Below, piece after piece: positions 25,301-37,937 of a DNA stretch of 53,989 bases. The notes beneath the pieces are model-generated. The model was not told where the DNA came from. It saw only the letters and a list, made by a program, of their open reading frames with translations, and made no database searches. Origin of the DNA: Spirogloea muscicola (lineage: Eukaryota > Streptophyta > Zygnematophyceae > Spirogloeales > Spirogloeaceae); contig WELB01000100.1 in the NCBI GenBank assembly GCA_009602725.1, forward strand, positions 213,723-267,711, written 5' to 3'. The first letter of the stretch is position 1. Every line of letters begins with the position of its first letter. The translations under genes and the position numbers were made by a program.

Positions 25301-25839
25301 CGAGCCATAGGTGTGATGACAGCCCCCCGAAGCCCGTGCACCATGGTCATTGGGGGCCTGGTGTACTGTGAAGGCGAGCTTGCGGCACTTCTCAAAATAC
25401 ATAACGAATCAAGAGAGTGGCTCTCATTCGACGTCTGTAAATCCGTCAGTGTGTGACTCTGCCGCTTGTGCGCGTTGCCTGCTCCGCGGACCACTGCTCT
25501 TACGGGGCTGCTTGGGGCCTCAATCGCTGCAGCACGCCAATTAGGCGCACCATGACAGGAGCCTGACAAGGTGGAGACACTGGTGTCATGCTCGCGCCTC
25601 CACCATCTGTCTCTCCACTCTTGCAAGCTTGAGCTGACGATGGAGCCTGCAGCTCGGTGCCCCTGGCCAGAGGCCGCATTGCGGAGCTCCTCGCAGTGGG
25701 AGGACCGCCGCTGCCAGTGGAGGAGGCAACCGGCCTCGGAGCCGCGCCTGCGGCCGCTGGCGTTAGGCAGGCCAAGGGCGGGCCGCGAGAGGAGGGCGCG
25801 CCGCCGCAGCAGGCCGCGCAAGGCCGTCGCCGCAGACAT
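22369..25839 (-). CDS. SLC30A9: SLC30A9/ZnT9-like cation diffusion facilitator, probably mitochondrial
   Basis: The N-terminus MSAATALRGLLRRRALLSRP is Arg/Leu/Ala-rich without acids, a good mitochondrial presequence; exon 1 is 25839 down to about 25299. The CDF core follows: VVVALWCNFLVFCLKAGVWL, SVMAAEAVHSLADVANQ (the H-x3-D zinc site of TM2), LVSSNRAPDLEHP, YGYSKERFIWALVSATGIFC, NMYMAALVLGGSVLMEG, KAEGMTFRDYLWRSGDP. Then DGAAVTGCVIAAASL with ELTGNPVWDGVGS gives a second acidic pair, followed by VAAFLIQRNRRALLGQSMEP. The C-terminal domain ends HVDIETSNP and a short tail. Order and motifs match ZnT9, which exports zinc from mitochondria. The junction of exon 1 with the first membrane helix (near 24,890) is not phase-clean, so exon 1 may be shorter or an exon is missed. 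Divergent from DBR1, convergent with EPC. Confidence 0.9.
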
Positions 25840-26414
<575 letters not shown>

Positions 26415-29400
26415 ATGAAGGTTCGAATTGGCACTAGTGATGCTTGATCTGTGCTAGTTAGTTTGCAAACAATGTAGTTAAGGATCAGCTGCCGGCGGGG
26501 TAGCATGGCGCTCTAATGCAGATCTACCAGCAGCCTCTTGTCACGCCTATTCTGCCTGCTCTTCTCGTGACTCTGATTTGGATAGTCGTTATGTGCTTGC
26601 CGACCCTTCATCCCTAGCCACTGTGTGTTGCTAATTTGAGGAGGTCGCACTTGCATCGCGAGCTCGCTGGGGATGCCAAGCTGCTGTGACACAGTTGAGC
26701 TTCTAGGTGCCCTTGACGAGTGAAAGAACTGAATACTCGTGGTTTTCAGATTGCTGTGGAGGGCTGCGCCCATGGCGACTTGGACAACATATTCGCCACA
26801 CTGCAGCATTTGGAGCAAGTCGAGAGCATCAAGGTTGACCTCCTCATCTGCTGTGGAGACTTTCAGGTGACGATTGGCCCCCTTATGGTCCCTTAACTGA
26901 CTAACTGGGTCCAAACACGTCACTATGAAAGCCAGACCCCACATTGCGTAATTGGCAAAGTTTCCGCAGCACTTGCGCCCATCAATCGAGAGGCTGCATG
27001 GGGAGCTTCTCTTGTCAAGCCGAGTCAGACTCTCACTAATCTGGCCGCCACTGTGCTGACTGTATGCTTCAGGCTGTTCGTAACGAGCATGACCTGGAGA
27101 CAATGGCGTGTCCTGCAAAGTATCGTACGATGAACACATTCTGGAAGTACTACTCAGGAGAAGCAGTAGCTCCCATTCTGACCATCTTCATTGGCGGCAA
27201 TCACGAGGCTCAGAACCACCTCTGGGAGCTGTGAGCAGACTGGCCCTTGACCAAGGTCAGCCTTATGTCGGATGCTGTGACACTAGTCCTTTACACTATT
27301 CATGTATTTCTCAGGGCTTGTCTTCTGCAGCAGCATTTCATTGACAGGAGACAAGCCCTGATAAGACATCCTGAACTTTCTCAAAGAGAGTGGAAAAAAA
27401 TCACTCTTCTTTGCACTGGCCACTGTGACGGAGAGGCAGCACATGATATCTCAAAATCAATACCACGCGCATGTAGAGAGGTCTCTTGCTCAGATGGTGA
27501 ACGAGGGAGACATAGCCCTACTCACAGTTCTGTTGAGTGCTGTCATAAAGAATCCGTCCCATGACATGCTCATTGTTGCAGTTCCTATGGGGGTTGGGTG
27601 GCTCCCAACATATACTATCTGGGTGCTGCTGGAGTTGTCAAATTTGGTGGCATTCGCATTGGTGGGCTGTCAGGAATATACAAACCACAAGATTATCACC
27701 AAGGTGAGCACCCTTCTCCCACTAATACCACGAGGCTCAAGATGGGCTGCATACAACCGTTGACTGCTCCCAGGTTGCTGGGTTGGCATGTACCAGCCAG
27801 CCTCTCACCTTCTCCAAACACAGGGCACCATGAGCGTCCACCTTATGATTATCAGAGCATGAGGAGCAGCTACCACATACGATCCTTTGATGTTGGCAAG
27901 CTGAAGCTTCTGAAGGAACCGATTAACATCTTCGTATCCCACGACTGGCCCAATGGCATATGGGAGCATGGGAATGTGCATGAGCTTGTCCGGCGCAAGC
28001 CCTTCTTCAAAAGCGACGTATGTGACGCTTTTGTGAGCATGTTAGCAAAGGCAGTGACAGCATGGTCTTCCTACATATGTCACAAGGATCCACTCCAGTC
28101 GAATAAGCCTCTTACACAGAAAGTCTTATTTACCACATACAGAACAATATGGTATATGTGCTTGTTGAGACGCAGATTGACTCTGGGCGCTTGGGGAGCC
28201 AGCCAAGCAGCGGATTGCTGCATCATCTACAGCCCTCCTACTGGTTCTCAGCGCACCTCCACGTCAGGTTTGCGGCCGTTGTGAGACATCCATCGGGTCA
28301 GTTGACCAAGTTCTTGGCACTGGACAAGTGCCTGCCGAATCGCAACTTCCTGCAGGCAAGTATTGCATTGTGTCCGTCATTCTCATCTCAGCACCTTAGG
28401 CGAGCACCAGTGCTGGACAACTGTTTCTTCTCCCGTCATCTTTGTCCAAGATTATTAAAGGCTGGCTGGTAGGCTGATGACGAAGCCCAAGCGCAGGTGG
28501 TGGACTTTTCGCAAGCACAGGGTCCCCTTGAGCTGCACTATGATGAGGAGTGGCTTGCTGTTACTAAGGCTTGTCATCCTTTTCTGCCTTTGTCAAGGGC
28601 CCGATACCAGCAACCTCAGTGCGTGCAGATACAACCAATCCTGCCGTGTATCAATTGACAGAAGCCTTCACAGCTTAGCTGATCACAATCTGGAACGCAG
28701 CGCACTTTTGCCAATGACTGGACCAGCTATCTGCTCATACTCCTCTCTTTGTCGAACTTGGCAGCATCCCAGACCTGGCCTCTCATAGGGCTTGGGTCCA
28801 GGAGAGGATAGCGAATGTAGGATCAGCAATTCCACACAACTTCACACAGACTGCTCCAGCTTACAGGCCTCAGGAGTCAATCATCATATCTAGCGACAGA
28901 GTCACCACAGCCAATGGTCCAATACCTGTCTCAACTTCATACTTCCATAACCGAATATCTGTTCTAGATTCTGGAAAAGAGAGAGCTGTGTTCAATAGCA
29001 ACCAAGCAAGTACAAGATTCAGTAGATCTTCCGGGGCACCATTTATTCCCTCATTGCGTGAAGTCCACTGCCCACAGGCAGGTTGTCTCATCATTTCCTG
29101 TATGTCATCTTTGCAGGCCATGTAAGGAACCCTCAAATGCTAGACTTCCTGGAGCTGCTAGGGTTGCCGTACATCTTCAATGGAGATTCTCAGTCTGCAT
29201 CACAACAATCAGGTGACTGCATATTATCTGCAACTAGTCTAGTATTTGAGCTTGCACCAGGCAGTGTGTATTGCGCTACTGCAAGTCAAAGCGCGGCTTG
29301 TTTTAGGCTACTCGAGCGATGATGGTCACAAGGTCGTAGAGCTCCTTAATGAACATCTGCTTTATTCTTTCATCTTGTAACTTGCTTAAGGCTCTCAGGA

Positions 29401-29549
29401 GAAATGTCAGCATTGTGCTGCTGCCAGTTATGATGATCGTGACAGGGGCCCTCCCTGTGATTATCCTGGAAGTCATCTGTGCAGGAAGTGAAGGTTATAT
29501 AAATCCCGAAGAGATTGAGCTGCCAGAGGAAGACGAGAGTGCAGATTGA
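26415..29549 (+). CDS. DBR1: RNA lariat debranching enzyme DBR1
   Basis: Exon 1 is only ATGAAG (26415-26420) and continues in phase at 26750-26866 as [20 protein letters not shown]. Next are 27073-27230 ([31 protein letters not shown]), 27582-27703 ([20 protein letters not shown]), 27824-28017 ([14 protein letters not shown]), 28176-28355 ([35 protein letters not shown]) and an exon from 28497 ([16 protein letters not shown]). Later exons give [33 protein letters not shown] and the tail [16 protein letters not shown]. All metallophosphoesterase motifs are present: GCAHG, CCGD-type ICCGDFQ, GNHE, SHDWP and SAHLH. A cysteine precedes GDFQ, as in other DBR1 enzymes. It hydrolyses the 2'-5' branch of intron lariats in the nucleus. 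The intron after 28,355 uses a GC donor (CTGCAG|GCAAGT). Confidence 0.95.
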
Positions 29550-31585
29550 GAAGGTGTTGACCCTGATGATTGAGATGATTGGGCTCACCAAGAGTCTGCC
29601 TTCAAAATCAAATCTTTTATCTGTTGCAACAGAGATGAATGGCATCATAGCCAGAAACAGTCATGATCATAAGTACATTGCTCGTAGCCATCCCGTCTTT
29701 GATGGTTGACTTTCATATACCATTGTATTGGTGCTCCCAGCGCTTCTCCCAGTGCCTTACAAGGCTTGCATTTGGCAGGCTTGTAGATCATGAAGACATG
29801 TTGCACCAGTTGCAGATGGGTATATACCAGTATCTTCACTGTATGCCACCAAGGATATGGAGACACCATCTTGTAGCCCATGCAGGTGCTGCTTTCAAGG
29901 ATCAGCTGGTATTCTATCTTGACTTCGTGGCCTGTCATGATACTATGGCCAATCCAGTGCTATGGCCAATCCAGCCTTGCCTGCCATGCATCTCCCTGCA
30001 GCACAGTACATGAGCTGGAAGTGCACCACACTGATAGAGTGGTGCCCACCATCTAGCCCTGGCTGTGCTATCCTGACTGTCCTTAGCCTGAACAAGGCAA
30101 TGTCGATGTGAGTTGCCATGACCATACCAGCTTGCTGGCCATGCATGCTCCCCACATACTGCCGCCGGCAGCCCGTCAGGGGGAAGGAACAGCAGCACGC
30201 GCACTCCAGGACCTCCACTATTGTGGCCGGCAGGAGCGCAAATGCCATTGTCATCACCATTCTGACATCTCAGCTTCATTAGTAGGCAGTCACTGATGTA
30301 AGCTACCGTGATATTGTTCGCGGCAGTGGCATGCCAATATTTGCATCCGAAACTCAGGGCACCTATGCGCTCCATTGACGGAACCAGATGAAACAGCTTA
30401 GAAAGAGGAGATGCACTAGCAAACACGTTGGCAAAAACATTGCTATTGTAGCGGATCAGGCTAACCGAGAACTAGTACTCAGCGGTTAGCAGATGATGTT
30501 ACAGTCGATGTCCATAAATACCGGGAACCGGACGGGTGCACACCCTCTACAGGATACCCTGTCGGTCCTGAACCTCTTGCCCGACACACTATTGATGCAC
30601 TAGCTACTGCTTTGAGTCAAGTGTTTCCAAGCAGTCAAGACATGACCTTACCTTGATTACTGCATACAGGTTACAGTACCTGAACTTGCCTAAAGGGTAG
30701 TTTGAGCAATATGTCGTTGTGTAGAGCAGTCAGGCAGGGCCTTCTGTCAAGCCGTCAGCCTTCACATCTACTGTCTACGGCAGCATCATGGTGGGTAACT
30801 TGTACGTTTCCCCCAAGTATGTGCAAGGATATATGTATGTGTGTGTTGGAGGAAGGGGGCACCGCTCAAGGCGTTGGAAAACCATGCACGCCACACTCCT
30901 ACCGTCCTCTGCCTTGACCTAAGGAGCATGCTGGCTGTGCAGGAGCCGGTATGGTTGTGGGTCCTACTGAAACGCTTGCATCAAGTTTGGCAGGACGACA
31001 TGCCAGCGTACGGGACATATCATCCTGCCCTGTCACCAGCATATACTTAGCGTGGACAGGGCGCTGAGTGAAGAGCTGTTGATTGAAACCATTCATGTAA
31101 ATATTCACGTCAAATATGCACGTGCATAGACTGTTGAGAGCCATGAATCCACTCTAATTTCATAAAGCACAGACTTTGCACACTGTTGGCCGACTGCCAC
31201 ACCAGCAAAGGTGACCTCGTTGATTATCAAGCTGTCTTCGTACTTGATGAAGCTGACCTGGATATTTGGCCAGCTTCACATCCAAAAACGACTCAGACCA
31301 GTCTACTACTTTGGCATGTCGGACGACTTGCCTCCTTGTGCTTGCAGGAAAATTCAAATATTTGATCAAATTCTCGAGCTTATATGAAGGCATTGCACTG
31401 CTGCCACTGCGCATCTACAGTTGTTACTATACTACTGAGCAACTGAAACATTCCTGCTCGATCCCGGCTCACAGTGTAAGCAACTGTAGGCTCTCTCTGC
31501 AAAGTCCTGCAAGCTAGCGAGGCCAAGGGCGAACATTGCTGCCTTTATTATTAAATACAAGTCCTTGTGCTTATCTTGCGCCCTG
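29550..31585. other. Region between DBR1 and the LRR gene; no gene assigned
   Basis: It should hold the convergent 3' UTRs. Minus-strand frames of up to 163 codons (29,935-30,426) are open, and one contains a hydrophobic, cysteine-rich run (ECACCCSFPLTGC near 30,160-30,200). Another minus-strand stretch at 31,105-31,260 reads SFIKYEDSLIINEVTFAGVA behind an acceptor-like ATATCCAG. These could be extra exons of the LRR gene if its last donor (GTGGTG at 31,594) is used, but phases do not force that. Confidence 0.3.
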
Positions 31586-34500
31586 TCAGAACACCACGCA
31601 GTGGTAATGGCTGCAGCCGCAGTCATGTTCAGGAGGAGGTTCTGTGCGGCAGAAGCAACCAATGCCATCCTGCGATGGGCATCTCCCTCCTCCATTGCAG
31701 TAGCTGCAACATTCTGAGTCGCATGTTGGATCACCGCAGAGGGTGTCGACCGGCTTGTAATGGTCGAGCTTGCAAAATCCCTTGCTGGAGAAACATTTGG
31801 CACCTTATCAATACTTCTGGCTGATGTAGTGCCGACTGGTATTAAAAGTTGACAGCTTGACTAAGTAATGAGCAGCAGTGGGCACAAATGTCAACCAAGA
31901 TCGTTAGATGCGGATTCTCCTATCGTGAGGTGAGCCCATTGCAGATAGCAAGTACCAGTCGTATGTGGTTGCTAAAGTATCGCGTGCAAGCATGCCAAGA
32001 CCCCCTCCCATACCTGCACTTCCCGCTGACGCAATCGGGGTGGTACTCTGTGTTGATTGCAGTGGTATTGCAGGGAGTGCCATCTGCCAACAGCTTCAAC
32101 GTGCACTTGCCATTCCTGTGAAGTTGACCTCCAGCCAGTTGGTGTCAGTTGTCCACGACTGGACCCTGATCAAGCGCACACTTTAGCAAGGCATAGGTGC
32201 AGAACTGTTTCTCGTGTGCGTGAATAACAGAATAATCATGATCTTGGCCGAAAGGCATCAATTCTTGAAGCTCACGCAGCTCCAAAAAACAGTTCCCTAC
32301 ATGCAGGAAGCTGTGGCACAGCCTTTGTAAGCAGCAAAAGGGTATCCCGGGTCCATGGCCTGTGTGCAACTAGCACCGTCTGGAAGGGGGGCAATTTTGG
32401 CACAGGTGCCATTCCTGAAGGATGATCACCTTAAGCAAGTGGTGAAGAATAGCTGCCGTGGAGGTAAAATTAGATCAACGCCCAAAGCAGATGGCACTGG
32501 TACGGGTACACAGGCACCTACAACTGGTCTGCATTACAAGCCCAAGCATTTGCATGACTGTCATCAACCTCAGTGGGAAGGGAGACTGTACCTGCACTTC
32601 TGACTGCTGCAAAAATCGTTGCCAGGGATGTAGTCACAGGATGTGTTAATCGTTGCAGTGTAGTTGTAGAGGCAGTGTCCAGCAGCACTGCCAACGTCAT
32701 CTCGCTTTGAATTTAGTGCCTGGAAAGAGCAAAAGCTTATGGCAGGATGCAAGCTTCGCATCCCGTAATTACATAGCCCATGTTTACTTTAGCTGCAGCG
32801 TCATCTGGTGACTATGTGGTCAGCAATTGCAGTCTTACTCGCAGGTCCCTTTCAACTTGCACTGGTAGTTCTGGTAAAAGTCATCGTGCCGTACATATTC
32901 ACATAACGAACCAGCAGGAAGGAAGCCATTGAGTGTACACGACCCATTTCTGGGCCACCGAGCCAGCAACCATATTATGAGCATGCATAGCAGTTAAACC
33001 TCGATGCTGCACGCCAGATAATATAAGAACACATCTTCTGTAATGGGAAGTCTACGTTTCTGAAGTCTGTGTCCTGCCTAGCTTGATGCACCAGATAAGT
33101 GGGTGCTTACGCTTGGCAGACACCATTATAGCAACCCGGGTTGAGAGTTGGATCCTCCACGAAGCTACATGCTGAAGCATGGGGGTGGAGGGGACCTTGC
33201 ACGCATGAACCATTTGTGCTGCAATATGCAAGACCACCACAGTAAGTACTGCATAACATTGGTTGCATGTATGCTTCACTGAGCCTGTCATTTCTCAAAG
33301 TACCTGTGTTGCTACTGAGCGTATGTAAGCTATAGTTATCCAGGGTACAAGACGGACTTAGTAGGCAGTCATACTTGCAGATATAATCGTTACAAGTCTG
33401 AACGAACAGCTCCTTTCCATAGCATAAATTTCCTCCTGGACTGTAAGGAACTGGAGTGCACTTGCCATGGCTGCCATAATCAAGTCAGTGAAAGACAATT
33501 AAGCTGCTTGTCGTCAGCTTGAACGCTTATATGTAAAGGTCAATGTCCTGTATGAGTCCTGTATAAGCACAAAATCATCAAGAATCTATTACAGGCTCGG
33601 AGTCTCAAGGTCCAGGAAGAAGAGGTTCTCACGAGTCACAAGTTGCGGAATTGCAGAAGAAATCTGCCCCTGTGGAATAGACATAGCAATGTCTGGCCTC
33701 GTAGAGCTCTGTCTGGCAGGTATTGTTGCTGCCAGCGAGATGTCACAAGTAGCGCCAGTCAGAACTAGGGCCAGGCTCATAGAAGCAGTGCAGTTGCATA
33801 CTGCAGAACAGAAGCAGAGGAGCTTACACACAGTGGTTGTAGCCGCAGTTGGGATCTGGGTAGCCCATGCCATATTCACAAGCCGCGTAGTCATCGCCAA
33901 TGCAATCTGTACAGGAGGTTGGTGTCAAGTACTGCCTGCACTCTTAGATAGCAATTCAGCAGAATATCTCCAGAGAGAGACTTGCGCCTTGTTTTATAGA
34001 CAATTCGCCCTGCATTTGTTGCTCAAGTGCACGGGTGATGCTTACAACGAGTATTGTTGTAGAAGGAGCCGCACTGTTGTGCTAATCTCTGACCAAAAGA
34101 GTTGGCTCCAAAGCAATTTAGAAGGAAACGTGTAACGACGCGTGGAGCTGTGATGAACGGTTGTGGACCATTCAGGTAGTTTGAGGATACATCGAGTGTG
34201 TTTAATCCAGTCTGGTTGACGAGCTTCGTGATTGCAGCAGGGAAGGGCCCACTGAGGCTGTTCATCGACAGGTTACTGCACCACAGGAAGAGGTGATGTC
34301 AACAGCGAATGGCGTCAACCGTGATGAAGCTATTAGAGGTGACGCCTACAGCGTGAGCAACATACAGCCAGGTAAAGCAAGGGAAGGGTGCCCAACTTGA
34401 CGGTCAAAGCATGCTCCTGGCTACTTACAATGACACCTATGATGCAGTAGTGCATGACAAGCAATCAACACGACCTCCAAGTTGTACACGAAGCAAGTGA

Positions 34501-36924
34501 AGCCAGAGCATGTAAGCTGCATGTGATGGAAACGAGGTGGGAGGCGTCCTCACAGTTTCTTCAGTGCAGTCAGGTCACCAAACTTTGTAGGGATAGGACC
34601 TGTCAGATTGTTTTGGTACAAGTACCTGGAGACAGGGCTTATCCTTGTCAATCAGTATGTCCCGATTTTGAGACCCCCTGCAAATCAACATATGACTACT
34701 TTTCAAGTGTTGGTCTTACTCTGCATGTAGGGCATCCTGCTTGAACTTATTTATGACCATCAAGGCACTTCTGCGGCATGTGAAGGCAACTCATAGACAT
34801 GGTGGCATTGGGCAAGCCCCTTGCTTTTGGAAGATGGGTGCACAATCATATGGACATTCAGAGTACATGATCAAAAGTTTCTTGAGGCTGCCCAGGTTGG
34901 TGGGGATGCTACCCGTCAGCATGTTCCCGGAAAGGTCCCTGCATGCACGCTCTAACACATGGCTTCAGCTTGAGTACTGCATAAAGACATGACTCAGGAA
35001 TCAGAAAGAGGTTCACGTCACCAGTTCCACTCATACCAAGCACACTGAGCACAGCGGACGTTGTTGCTGTTCACGTGCCATGGTTGTCACAAAGAGACTG
35101 CAAGCCTTCCCACACGAAGCATATTCAAAGCTTGCGAAGTGTAGAGAACATACAAGACAGTAAGATTGACAATCCTGCCAATGCCATTGGTAATGCTGCC
35201 AGTAAGCTTGTTCCTTGCAACTTGTCTGTGCAGATATAATCAGTAATGCAAAGGTTGTCACTTTCAGAAGGCTGGTGAGCTGGGAATCAACTTAATCTGG
35301 AATAGTAATGTCAGCACTAAAACAATGTACTCTCTAACATCCTAGATTATAGATATTGTAGGGGCACTGACAGCTTGGAGAGATGTGTCAATTTCTCCAG
35401 CCCAGACGGAATGAGTCCTGTGAAGCGGTTGTTGTCCACAATGCTGCTTAAAGGAGAAATAGATAGAAACAATCAGTCAATGTAGACAATGAGTAGACAA
35501 TGAGGATGACAGCCAAACTTGTCTGAGGGTCAAAAGGGGTTTCCTCGATGATGGGCGCTGATATGGCCCTTTGACTGGTACACACATGCACATGGCGCTT
35601 TGTTACGCAGCCATCATGCTGTGACAAACTTGATATCATGCACACGCTCTCATATGGCTGCGTTCTAACCATATGTGATGATAATGTAGGGTGTCGCAGT
35701 ATAGGCACGGGCGGGGATTACAAGATGACGAGAGATGAGAGGTTGTTGATGGCCGTCGGTATGCTCCCATTCATCTGGTTGTTGGCGAGATGACTTCACG
35801 CACCAGTTGCAGCCACATGAACAATCACCACAGGTCTCAGCACTCTTGATTGTATCAAAAGTGGGGCTAAAATTGCTAAAGCATGCAGATCATCCTTTTA
35901 TTGACACATTATGTGCTTCTGAGATTGCCATCTTCCTGGAGCACTCACATGAGTTCCAGCTTGGCTAAGCGACCAATCGTCAGAGGTATGGAATCTGTGA
36001 GCATGTTGTTATCAATATTCCTGCACGGACGTCGTCAACTGCATGAATGGATACAAAGCATAACTGGGCTGACTGAATCAAAAAATTGGAAATGAGAAGC
36101 CTGAAGGTGCTTCAGTCAAGGCACTTGACATACTTGTGCAGTGCAGTGACAAGGACTGCATGGCTAGATACTGCACATTTGAGGAAAACAAACAAGAGGT
36201 TGTGTAGTTGTGATACTTACAGCAGAACAAGGTTGAGGAGATTCCCAATAGTTGTCGGAAGAGGTCCCTTCAGCAGGTTGTCCTGCAGGTGTCTGTATCA
36301 TCGTACAGCGAAGGCAGCGTAAGCCTGCCATCCGCAAGGCTTCAAAATTTCTAGGGATGTAATCTGTAAATTGCAACAAAAGCTATTGAACTATCATTGA
36401 CTTTTGCTTAAGCCCTTTAAGTGGGGGGACATGAATAGTGCGAAGAGACACAGTGACAACAATCCAATCCTGATGACTTGTTTAAAATGTAGGTATCTAC
36501 GAACAACCTCCCCGTAAAAACATCTCTTTACACAACCCTGGCACAGGTGTCCTGGACCGGAGCATACAATGTGACAAGATTGCTCAGGTTGCCATTACTG
36601 GGAGCAATGGTCCCATTCAACTTCAAGCCTGCCAACTCCCTGCAGACAGGCAACAAGCAGTCATTGATCCCACAGGCTCACAGACACATCCACGTCAATC
36701 AGCCCTGCCTTCAAGCTAGATATGGTCGGAGCACCACACGAGCTCCAGGGGCGGCCCACATGTCACCAAGGTCAACAAAGCTGGCTTTGCTGCTTACAAG
36801 ACCGATACCCTGTTCGTGGCATCGCAGGAGACTCCGAGCCAGCCAGAGCATGGGTTGGACCCCGTCCAGGAAGAAAGAAGTGGAGGGTTCAGAAGTTTTG
36901 CCTTGATGTCCTGAAGTACGCCAG
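31586..36924 (-). CDS. LRR protein followed by an array of four-cysteine modules (extracellular, novel architecture)
   Basis: Eighteen exons join in phase. The first visible one (36924-36798) is a plant LRRNT cap: VLQDIKAKLLNPPLLSSWTG, NPCSGWLGVSCD. Eight single-LRR exons follow: 36639-36568, 36292-36221, 36020-35949, 35793-35722, 35446-35372, 35225-35154, 34938-34867, 34625-34554. Seven are exactly 72 nt and one is 75, and all are phase 2. They read like LxLxxNxLTGxIPTxxGxLxxL. A ninth LRR plus cap is 34275-34075. Cysteine exons follow: 33935-33830, 33712-33633, 33470-33375, 33218-33111, 32949-32839, 32687-32592, 32115-32014, 31784-31586. The typical module is (N/H)G-x-C-x10-11-C-x8-13-C-x4-5-C. 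The last exon is denser (17 Cys) and ends HYHCVVF. About 600 aa are visible; the signal peptide exon was not found, and no membrane helix or kinase was seen. Extracellular recognition is inferred from the folds only. Confidence 0.82.
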
Positions 36925-37654
36925 CTGCGAATATTGAATAGAAAGTAAGCCCCAGAGATGCAACCTAGTGGTAGAAGCCCTTGGTCTTCAAGCAAGCAAG
37001 CCTGGAGTGGCATCGTGTACGAGCAGGCAAACCCACAGTCTGGATTGACTGGCAGAAGTAGCCGTCGTCTTGATTCCTGGCCTTGCACTGCTGGTCCCTG
37101 GTGTCCGAGACAGTGAGCCAGCACTCAGCCAGCGGTGGCATGACAGGTGAGACCAGCCTTGTGAGGTGGTGAATGCTTCCAGCAGAGAGGATGCAACCAG
37201 CGCAGAGATGCAGTTCATGCTTGATATTGAGAGCCACCAGCGCAGAGGTGAGCGTAATACACAGAGTGGACTTCAAGCAGGCAAAATTGCTGCATCACTG
37301 TTAAGTGAACTTCGATACATACAAGAAGGATGCAAGCAGAGAGACTGAGATTGACTTGTTTTCCAACCTAATACTTATTGATTGGATGAAAGGGTGCACA
37401 ATCGAAAGAGTGCACAATACCTGTGACTCAAGACGCCACGGTGTGACGCCTTCAGCATCTGCAACGAACAAGAGTCACATTGACTCATGAAGTACAACGG
37501 TTGCTGCACACATGCGTATGCGTGCATTGAAGAGCTCCAAGACGTGCGAACTAAGGGTGCGAGCAATCGCTTATGCGGTGCTGCAGACAGAAGAGGGAAA
37601 GAGAGAGAGAGAGGTGTTATATATATACACAGCAATAGACACATAGATAATATA
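36925..37654. other. 5' side of the LRR gene
   Basis: This stretch must contain the first exon (start codon and signal peptide) of the LRR gene if it is complete. The minus strand at about 37,130-37,000 reads QQCKARNQDDGYFCQSIQTV, which is cysteine-containing and could be an N-terminal exon. Its link to the LRRNT exon was not resolved. Confidence 0.3.
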
Positions 37655-37708
37655 GGGAGAGAGGGAGAGACAGAGGGAGAGAGAGAGGGAGAGAGAGAGG
37701 GAGAGAGA

Positions 37709-37796
<88 letters not shown>

Positions 37797-37937
37797 NNNN
37801 NNNNNNNNNNNNNNNNNNNNNNNNNNNNNNNNNNNNNNNNNNNNNNNNNNNNNNNNNNNNNNNNNNNNNNNNNNNNNNNNNNNNNNNNNNNNNNNNNNNN
37901 NNNNNNNNNNNNNNNNNNNNNNNNNNNNNNNNNNNNN
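37655..37937. repeat. (GA)n tract running into an assembly gap
   Basis: An interrupted GAGAGGGAGA tract from 37,655 becomes pure (GA)n to 37,796, followed by n from 37,797 to 37,937. It forms a mirrored pair with the (CT)n tract at 40,501-40,771. Confidence 0.9.

Noticed and set aside
26421-26436. GGTTCGAATTGGCACTAG, reminiscent of a tRNA T-loop
   Set aside because: No acceptor or anticodon stems around it; it is the 5' splice site after the DBR1 start codon.
31586-36924. Receptor kinase as identity of the LRR gene
   Set aside because: No kinase motifs (GxGxxG, HRD, DFG) and no clear membrane helix follow the LRRs on the minus strand; cysteine modules do.
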